Source: Prosthecochloris marina (GTDB lineage: Bacteria; Bacteroidota; Chlorobiia; Chlorobiales; Chlorobiaceae). Taken from it: a stretch of 8,901 bases of DNA. The DNA is taken from NCBI RefSeq assembly GCF_003182595.1, contig NZ_PDNZ01000016.1, forward strand, positions 1-8,901, given 5' to 3'. Under the pieces are notes generated by a model. That model made no database searches. It saw only the letters and a list, made by a program, of their open reading frames with translations, and had not been told where the DNA came from. The position numbers and the translations under genes were made by a program. Below are positions 1 to 5,518 of this stretch, piece after piece (the first letter of the stretch is position 1; every line of letters starts with the position of its first letter).

Positions 1-14
1 TTTTTTCTGGTCAT
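1..14 (-). CDS. Start of an unidentified gene, cut by the left window edge
   Basis: Reading leftward on the minus strand, an ATG at 14-12 opens a frame MTRK that runs off the window after four full codons. It is called because a near-ideal Shine-Dalgarno sequence, AAAAAGGAG (30-22), lies 7 nt upstream, and because a 305-bp gene-free spacer separates it from the divergent topA, as expected for a divergent gene pair. Four codons say nothing about function. The start codon and ribosome binding site fall inside an inverted repeat, described separately. If the downstream frame closes quickly, this would not be a gene. Confidence 0.5.
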
Positions 15-51
15 AGCTGTTCTCCTTTTTACATGATAGGAAACTATGACC
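9..51 (-). promoter_or_regulatory. Inverted repeat enclosing the ribosome binding site and start codon of the left-edge gene
   Basis: GGTCATAG at 9-16 and CTATGACC at 44-51 form a perfect 8-bp inverted repeat. On the minus-strand transcript a G-U and an A-U pair extend it to 10 bp. The 23-nt loop (19-41) holds the Shine-Dalgarno AGGAG (26-22). The ATG start codon (14-12) is paired within the 3' arm. Such a fold could hide the start codon and act as a translational switch. Alternatively the repeat is a DNA operator read by a dimeric regulator. The repeat is seen directly; the regulatory role is inferred. Confidence 0.4.
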
Positions 52-319
52 GTTTACACACTTTATCTCACAGACTCCGACAGTGGATTCATTTTCCTTC
101 AATGGATGAAACAACAATCAATAACAGAAACATCCTACCTCTCATGAAGTATAAAAAGTAATTTTTATCCCTTATCATTTTACACATCTGCAGCGGCACT
201 CCGCTCAGCAAAATTTGTTTTTTGCAATCCAACCCCTATCTTTTCCAAAGTTCGGTGTGGCTCTATTACATCGTAGAGTGCTTTCAATGAAACCTTTTTA
301 TCACCTGTAAGGCTTCTCA
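15..319. other. Divergent intergenic region upstream of topA
   Basis: This 305-bp AT-rich stretch lies between the left-edge minus-strand gene and topA. No convincing coding frame is seen. It should hold promoters in both directions. A weak candidate for topA is TTGTTT with TATCTT 16 bp downstream, around 215-242. A TATACT box on the minus strand (153-148) has no matching -35 element. The topA leader side holds two small inverted repeats: AGCGG-CACT-CCGCT at 192-205 and GCAAAA-6 nt-TTTTGC at 208-225. None of these is strong enough to be called a defined site. Confidence 0.5.
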
Positions 320-2725
320 ATGGCTTCTTCTTCAGCAACCTCGTCAGCAAAAGACAAAACACTTATTGTTGTCGAATCCCCGTCAAAGGCCAAAACCATC
401 AACAAATATCTTGGAAAAGATTACATGGTATTTGCATCGGTCGGCCATATCAAGGATCTGCCTAAAAAGGAGATCGGTCTGGATTTCGACAACCACTACG
501 AGCCTCGCTATGAAGTTATCGCCGGTAAAGAAAAAGTAGTCAGGCAGCTGAAAAAGCTTGCCGGAGAAGCCAGCGACATTCTCATCGCTACAGACCCCGA
601 CCGTGAGGGGGAAGCTATTGCCTGGCATATCGCAAACGAGGTTGACTTTACCCGTAAACCCGTTCACCGTGTCCTGTTCAACGAGATAACCAAAAAGGCC
701 ATTGTCGAGGCAATTCAGCATCCTCATCAAATAGATTACCGCCTGGTCCGTTCACAGCAAACCCGTCAGGGTCTTGACAAAATCGTCGGTTACAAAATAA
801 GCCCGTTTCTCTGGAATGTAGTGCTGCGAGGATTGTCAGCCGGAAGAGTACAGTCCGTCGCCCTCAGACTGATTTGTGAACGCGAAAACGAGATTGAAAA
901 ATTTCAGCCGAAAGAGTACTGGACCATCATTGCCGATTTCACGACGGCGACAGGGGAAACATTCTCGGCAAAGCTGGTTAAAATAAACGGGAACAAGGCC
1001 GAAATCAACAATGGGAAAGAAGCTGAAAAAACCGCTTCGGCCATCCTTTCGAGAATATATGGGGTAGCGGCAATCACCCCGAAACTCCAGCAACGTAAAC
1101 CTCCCCTGCCGTTCACGACCTCACTTCTGCAGCAGGCTGCATCGAATCAGCTTGGATTCGGGTCGAAAAAAACCATGCGTATCGCACAGCAGCTTTACGA
1201 AGGAATCGAAATCGGTGCAGAAGGTGCTACAGGTTTGATCACCTATATGAGAACCGATTCTACAAGAATCAGCTCGGAAGCGGTCGAACAGGCGGAGAGG
1301 TATATCACTCAGCAGTATGGAACCGAGTATACAGGAGGAACGAAAGCAGCGAAAAACAGCAAAAAAACGCAAGATGCCCATGAAGCCATAAGGCCCACTC
1401 TGGTTTCACACACACCTGATACCATGAAGCAGTTCCTTTCTCCTGACCAGTTCAAACTGTACGCTCTTATCTGGAAAAGATTTCTTGCATCACGGATGGC
1501 TCCGGCAAAGATAGAACAGACTCGCGTTGAAGTCTCCGATCACGAGCAACAGTTCCTGTTCCGCGCAAGCGGCAGCAAGGTGCTTTTCCCCGGCTTCCTG
1601 AAAGTATACAACGAGCAGAAAGAGCTCGATTACGAAGCGAGAAAATCTACACGCGACGACGAGGAAAAAGAGCAGATCGTTCAGCTTCCCAAAAAACTCT
1701 CGGTCAATGAAACGCTGAATCTGGACGACCTGGAGAAAAAACAGAGTTTCACCCGGCCACCAGCCCGATATACCGAGGCGAGCCTCGTCAAGGAACTTGA
1801 CAACTACGGCATTGGACGCCCGTCTACCTATGCCGGTATCTTCTCGACACTCCAGGATCGACGCTATGTCGAGCTGCAGAAGAAAAAGATCATCCCGACT
1901 GAACTCGGCAGGGATGTTTCGGTCATTCTGGTTGCTAACTTCCCGGATATATTCAATGTCAAGTTTACAGCCCACATGGAAAATGAGCTTGACAAGGTCG
2001 CCACCGGAGAAGATGACTATGAAGAGGTCCTCGACAGCTTCTACAGACCTCTTGAAACCGCACTGAGCGTCAGAAAAAACGATCCCCTTCTCCCGCAGAA
2101 CCACGATGCCGAAACCTGTGACAAATGCGGAAAAGGAAAGATGGTGATAAAGTGGACTGCCAGCGGAAAATTTCTTGGATGTTCCAATTACCCGTCATGC
2201 AGAAACATCAAACCGATAGCTTCGGCAAAAGTTCGCCCAACGGAAACCGGCATACGATGCCCCGGCTGCAGCAACGGCAGAATGGTATTGCGAAACGGTA
2301 GGTTTGGGCCGTTTCTTGCCTGTACGAATTACCCGAAATGCAACACCATACTGAAGCTCGACAAACAAAGAAAAATCGAACCGCCAAAGACACCGCCCCT
2401 TGAAACTGATCTCGATTGTCCGAAATGCGGGGCACCGCTTTACCTGAGAACCGGCAAAAGAGGACTGTGGCTTGGATGCTCAAAGTTTCCGAAATGCAGA
2501 GGAAGGCAGGCATGGGGCCAACTTGATCCCTCGATTCAGCAACACTGGCAGGAAGTAATGGAAGAGCATCAGGCAAAGCATCCGCTGGTTACCCTGCGCA
2601 TGGTTGACGGCTCGCCAGTGGACATGCGGATGAGTATCGATGACATCATCGCCCGCGCCGAGGAAAACGGCCTTGTCGAAATCGACAACGGAGAGGAACA
2701 GGAGAAGCCTGCAGAAGAAAGATAG
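320..2725 (+). CDS. topA: DNA topoisomerase I (type IA)
   Basis: TopA relaxes negative supercoils by cutting one DNA strand through a tyrosine-phosphate link, passing the other strand and resealing. The 801-residue protein carries the whole family layout. A Toprim domain starts near residue 13, with Glu19 in VVES and the metal site DPDREGE at 92-98. SAGRVQS lies at 173-179. The active-site motif ITYMRTDST (307-315) gives catalytic Tyr309 and Arg311. YGIGRPSTY lies at 496-504. Three C4 zinc fingers follow: Cys600/603/621/627, Cys647/650/668/674 and Cys700/703/720/726. The basic-to-acidic tail after residue 730 resembles Chlorobi/Bacteroidota homologues, by inference. The start is nearly forced: an in-frame TAA lies four codons upstream (308-310) and the next Met is residue 36. 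A modest AAGG (309-312) sits 7 nt before the ATG. The first 12 residues are a Ser/Ala-rich extension. The gene stands alone and converges on feoB. Confidence 0.97.
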   Translation: MASSSATSSAKDKTLIVVESPSKAKTINKYLGKDYMVFASVGHIKDLPKKEIGLDFDNHYEPRYEVIAGKEKVVRQLKKLAGEASDILIATDPDREGEAIAWHIANEVDFTRKPVHRVLFNEITKKAIVEAIQHPHQIDYRLVRSQQTRQGLDKIVGYKISPFLWNVVLRGLSAGRVQSVALRLICERENEIEKFQPKEYWTIIADFTTATGETFSAKLVKINGNKAEINNGKEAEKTASAILSRIYGVAAITPKLQQRKPPLPFTTSLLQQAASNQLGFGSKKTMRIAQQLYEGIEIGAEGATGLITYMRTDSTRISSEAVEQAERYITQQYGTEYTGGTKAAKNSKKTQDAHEAIRPTLVSHTPDTMKQFLSPDQFKLYALIWKRFLASRMAPAKIEQTRVEVSDHEQQFLFRASGSKVLFPGFLKVYNEQKELDYEARKSTRDDEEKEQIVQLPKKLSVNETLNLDDLEKKQSFTRPPARYTEASLVKELDNYGIGRPSTYAGIFSTLQDRRYVELQKKKIIPTELGRDVSVILVANFPDIFNVKFTAHMENELDKVATGEDDYEEVLDSFYRPLETALSVRKNDPLLPQNHDAETCDKCGKGKMVIKWTASGKFLGCSNYPSCRNIKPIASAKVRPTETGIRCPGCSNGRMVLRNGRFGPFLACTNYPKCNTILKLDKQRKIEPPKTPPLETDLDCPKCGAPLYLRTGKRGLWLGCSKFPKCRGRQAWGQLDPSIQQHWQEVMEEHQAKHPLVTLRMVDGSPVDMRMSIDDIIARAEENGLVEIDNGEEQEKPAEER

Positions 2726-2957
2726 TATTCTGGAAGCTGCCGCAACAGAAACAATCTCCTTACCCTGTTCCGTCCCCAAAGGTTTGATAGTAATTAGCTC
2801 ATTAAATAATCCTCATGGCATCTCTATTCATTGTCGTGAGCAAATGAGTACGAGGCGGACGGCGCGCAGAAACCGGAGTGTATACCAATACATGAGGACT
2901 TCGAGCACCGCCTAACGAAGTAATCAGGTTGCGCAAAACAAATTAATAGAGGTGCTC
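2726..2957. other. Convergent intergenic region between topA and feoB
   Basis: Both genes end in this 232-bp spacer. The part next to topA (2726-2809) shows nothing clear. The rest is dense with inverted repeats and is listed separately. No classical GC-rich hairpin followed directly by a T-run is visible for either gene, so termination is Rho-dependent or uses the structured segment. Short frames overlapping the region have no coding support. Confidence 0.6.
2810..2957. repeat. Structured intergenic element with several nested inverted repeats
   Basis: At least five inverted repeats lie in 148 bp. TCCTCATG (2810-2817) pairs with CATGAGGA (2891-2898). TATTCATT (2825-2832) pairs with AATGAGTA (2843-2850), with one G-T pair. 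TGTAT (2879-2883) pairs with ATACA (2888-2892) around ACCA. ACTTCG (2898-2903) pairs with CGAAGT (2916-2921). GAGCACC (2903-2909) pairs with GGTGCTC (2951-2957). Some pairings exclude each other, so alternative folds are possible. Composition differs from the AT-rich flanks: 2851-2880 is GC-rich. The last arm ends exactly at the feoB stop codon. It could be a dispersed intergenic repeat, a small structured RNA or a two-way terminator. The pairings are seen; the element's nature is inferred. Confidence 0.45.
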
Positions 2958-5096
2958 CTACAGCAGGAGGTGAGCCAGACGATAGGTAATGAATGAAAAG
3001 ATCCATGCCACCGTCAACGCATAAGCACCATAGATAGCAACCGCTTTCCACTCCCCGATCTCTTTTCTCATGACACTGACAGCTGCAACACAGGGGATGT
3101 ACAACAGTACAAAAACCATAAGACTCAAAGCTGTCGCTTCATCAAAACCGGGATCGTTCTTGAGAATGGTTTTCAGTTCCGGCGATGTCTCATCAGCCTC
3201 GCCAAGAGAGTAGATCGTTCCCATCGTCGATACCACAACCTCTTTTGCAGCAAGCCCTGTCACCAGAGCCACCCCGATCCTCCAATCAAAACCAAGGGGA
3301 CGTATGACCGGTTCAAGCAGTTTTCCCGCCCTGCCTGCAATTGAATATTCAAGCTGACTGGCGTTGACCTTGTTTTCAGCCTCGATGATCGCCCGCTCTT
3401 TCTGCTCTTCATCGATGATTGTCTGCTCTATTTCAGCAATCTGACGCTCGAGCCCGGCATCGAGTTCGGGATTTTTCGGATAGTTGCTGAACGTCCAGAT
3501 AAGAAGCACAGCAAAGAGGATAATCGTTCCGGCTTTTTTGAGATACATCATGGCCTTGGTCTTCGCTTGTACCAGAACGGATCGCAGGCTCGGCCAGCGA
3601 TAAGGGGGCAGCTCCATGACAAAAGGTTCCGACTCGCTTTTCAGAATGGTCTTTTTCATGATGAGAGCTGAAAACAAACCGATAATGATTCCGAGCATGT
3701 AAATACCGAACATCACATTTGCCGCAACCGCCGGCCGAAAAAAAGCACCGGCCAAGAGCACGTAGACCGGAAGTTTCGCGCCACAGCTCATAAAAGGAAT
3801 AATCATGATTGTCGCCAGCCGGTCGGAGCGGCTTTTTAACGTCCGCGTAGCCATGATTGCCGGAATCGAACAGCCGAACCCGGTAATCATCGGAATAAAG
3901 GATTTCCCGTGTAACCCGAAACGGTGCATAACCTTATCGACGACAAAGGCTGCACGGGCCATATACCCTGATGCCTCGAGAAACGAAAGGCCGATAAAGA
4001 GCAGGATAATGTTCGGCAGAAAGATCAGCACGCCACCCACTCCGGCAATCACTCCGTCAACGAGTACGGACCTCAGCGTATCATTCGGGAGCAAAGGAGA
4101 AACACTCTCGGCAAGCATGCCGAAAAGGGCGTCCAGCCAATCCATTATCGGCGTTCCGAGAGTAAATGTCATGTGGAAGATCACCCACACCACCAACAGG
4201 AAAATCGGGAGCCCAAGTACCCGGTTCAGCACAACAAGATCGATATAGTCCGTAAGCGACTGCTTTTTTTCACGGCGCTGCTTCACGCATTCCTGCATGG
4301 CACCACGTATGAACGCATAACGGTCTTCGGTAATACTGATTTCCGGATCTGACTTGTAAACCGCCTCGGTTTCCTGTATAGCATGCTGAAGTGCCCGTTC
4401 GATTTTTACCCAGACAGGATACTGCCTAACCAGATTGTACACCTCTTTATCGTTCTCCAGCAGCTTGATTGCGAGCCATCGAAGGTTATATTTGCCGAGC
4501 TCAGGTTCATGAGCAAGCAGTTGTGTTATCTCTTCTATAGCACTGTCGACTTCAGGTCTGAAGGCAAGCTTGTTTTTCCTTATCTCGATGTTTCCTTCGT
4601 AAATCCGGATAACATGATCGAGCAAAGAATCCAGACCTTGTTTTTTCTTCGCAGAAGTCGGTACGATATGGCAACCCAGAAGACGCTGCAATTGTTTGAC
4701 ATCGATATCGATTCCCTGTGCCTCCACCTCATCGAACATGTTGAGTGCAACCAGAAGCTCAACCTCCATTTCCATAAGCTGGGTGGTGAGCAGCAGATTT
4801 CTCTCGAGATTCGGTCCTTCGACCACATCGATGACGATATCCGGAACGTCTTCAATCAGGTAGTTTCTTGTAACCAGCTCTTCCGGAGAATACGCCGTCA
4901 GTGAATAGGTTCCGGGAAGATCGACGACCCGTATCCTGTACCCCCCGTAATCGACATAACCCTCATATTTTTCTATCGTTACACCGGAAAAGTTTCCAAC
5001 TTTCTGGTGAGAACCAGTCAGTGCATTGAAAAGAGAGGACTTACCTGAGTTGGGATTACCCGCAAGAGCAACTTTTACTTCTTTCAGATCTCTCAT
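2958..5096 (-). CDS. feoB: Ferrous iron transporter FeoB
   Basis: FeoB is the inner-membrane Fe(II) importer, with a cytosolic G-protein domain regulating a membrane pore. The 712-residue protein has G1 GNPNSGKS (13-20), the switch I threonine Thr40, G3 DLPG (59-62), G4 NMFD (119-122) and a G5-like TSA (147-149). A helical spacer (GDI-like) covers about 165-270. The membrane part runs from about 285 to 710 and contains two Gate-type repeats. Conserved Cys409 in GFGCSIP and Cys438 in MSCGAKLP lie in it, as in known FeoB proteins. A charged, helix-prone stretch at about 541-585 interrupts the membrane part. The C-terminus is short and has no FeoC-like addition. The ATG at 5096 lies 3 bp after the feoA stop. 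Its Shine-Dalgarno GGGAG (5108-5104) is inside the feoA end, 7 nt from the ATG, implying coupled translation. Confidence 0.97.
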   Translation of the reverse strand: MRDLKEVKVALAGNPNSGKSSLFNALTGSHQKVGNFSGVTIEKYEGYVDYGGYRIRVVDLPGTYSLTAYSPEELVTRNYLIEDVPDIVIDVVEGPNLERNLLLTTQLMEMEVELLVALNMFDEVEAQGIDIDVKQLQRLLGCHIVPTSAKKKQGLDSLLDHVIRIYEGNIEIRKNKLAFRPEVDSAIEEITQLLAHEPELGKYNLRWLAIKLLENDKEVYNLVRQYPVWVKIERALQHAIQETEAVYKSDPEISITEDRYAFIRGAMQECVKQRREKKQSLTDYIDLVVLNRVLGLPIFLLVVWVIFHMTFTLGTPIMDWLDALFGMLAESVSPLLPNDTLRSVLVDGVIAGVGGVLIFLPNIILLFIGLSFLEASGYMARAAFVVDKVMHRFGLHGKSFIPMITGFGCSIPAIMATRTLKSRSDRLATIMIIPFMSCGAKLPVYVLLAGAFFRPAVAANVMFGIYMLGIIIGLFSALIMKKTILKSESEPFVMELPPYRWPSLRSVLVQAKTKAMMYLKKAGTIILFAVLLIWTFSNYPKNPELDAGLERQIAEIEQTIIDEEQKERAIIEAENKVNASQLEYSIAGRAGKLLEPVIRPLGFDWRIGVALVTGLAAKEVVVSTMGTIYSLGEADETSPELKTILKNDPGFDEATALSLMVFVLLYIPCVAAVSVMRKEIGEWKAVAIYGAYALTVAWIFSFITYRLAHLLL

Positions 5097-5099
5097 GGA

Positions 5100-5384
5100 T
5101 TAACTCCCGAACCTCCACCGGCTTCTCTGGTTCCCCATAGGCCTTCCGTCACCCACTTCCCCTGTCTTTTCAACCTGCACCCCGGCAGCTTCATTTTTTC
5201 TCAGTGTGAGGTAAACTCCCTTGAAAACAATTTCAATCGGATCCCCGAGCGGGGCAACACGCAACACTTTAAAACGGACGCCTTTTACAAGCCCCATATC
5301 AAGAATTCTTCTCCTGACGCCGCTTTCAACCAGCAGTCCCGTAACTTCCGCTTTATCTCCAACTTTCAGATCAGACAACAGCAT
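5100..5384 (-). CDS. feoA: FeoA family protein, cytosolic partner of FeoB
   Basis: FeoA is a small SH3-like beta-barrel protein required for FeoB-dependent Fe(II) uptake. It probably binds FeoB and affects its activity. Of 94 residues, about 1-75 match the family: LKVGDKAEVTGL, then GVRRRILDMGLVKG (22-35), PLGDPIEI (45-52) and a final strand with LTLRKNEA (59-66). Residues 76-94 form a Gly/Arg-rich tail beyond the usual barrel; its coding DNA also carries the feoB ribosome binding site. The start is fixed by an in-frame TGA two codons upstream (5390-5388). The nearest AGGAG is unusually far away (see separate entry). feoA and feoB clearly form one operon. Fur-like sites upstream suggest iron repression. 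Confidence 0.94.
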   Translation of the reverse strand: MLLSDLKVGDKAEVTGLLVESGVRRRILDMGLVKGVRFKVLRVAPLGDPIEIVFKGVYLTLRKNEAAGVQVEKTGEVGDGRPMGNQRSRWRFGS

Positions 5385-5397
5385 GCTTCAAATATTT

Positions 5398-5402
5398 CTC
5401 CT
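5398..5402 (-). promoter_or_regulatory. Distant ribosome binding site of feoA
   Basis: AGGAG reads at 5402-5398 on the minus strand, 13 nt from the feoA ATG (5384); 5-9 nt is typical. No other in-frame start fits better, because a TGA lies between this site and the ATG. A weaker GAAG (5389-5386) is closer. Translation of feoA may therefore be modest. Confidence 0.5.
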
Positions 5403-5421
5403 AAAAAAAGCCAAGAGCACT

Positions 5422-5469
5422 TATTTAGATCAATTATCAATAGGAAAACAAATATAAGAATAATTCTTT
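5422..5469 (-). promoter_or_regulatory. Candidate feoAB promoter with Fur-like operator sites
   Basis: Two sites resemble the 7-1-7 Fur box TGATAAT-n-ATTATCA. At 5425-5439 the plus strand has a perfect ATTATCA half (5433-5439) and 10 of 14 matches overall. At 5455-5469 a perfect 13-bp palindrome, AAGAATAATTCTT (5456-5468), gives 9 of 14. On the minus strand a weak -35 TTGTTT (5451-5446) and -10 TAAATA (5427-5422), 18 bp apart, would place the first site between the promoter boxes, where a repressor could block RNA polymerase. AT-rich DNA produces such matches by chance, so this remains a candidate. Confidence 0.4.
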
Positions 5470-5518
5470 TTGAAAAAAGAGCCGTTCATAGGAATAACAA
5501 AGAGCTGACGGTCGGGGT

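Noticed and set aside
1490..2104. A 204-codon minus-strand frame opposite topA.
   Set aside because: It mirrors conserved topA codons and has no family features or translation signal.
2910..2934. GCCTAAC followed by GTTGCGC resembles the core sites of an integron attC site.
   Set aside because: The two cores are only 25 bp apart, the second does not fit GTTRRRY, and there is no integrase or cassette array. It is better explained as part of the structured spacer.
2824..3051. A 75-codon minus-strand frame and a plus-strand frame (2640-2915) overlap the topA/feoB spacer.
   Set aside because: Both overlap real genes heavily, have low-complexity Arg/Ser or Cys-rich content and no ribosome binding site. 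They reflect the GC-rich repeat, not coding.
5470..5518. A possible terminator after acnA: CCGT/ACGG arms followed by a T-run on the minus strand.
   Set aside because: The stem has only four pairs with a loop of more than 20 nt, so it is too weak to call.
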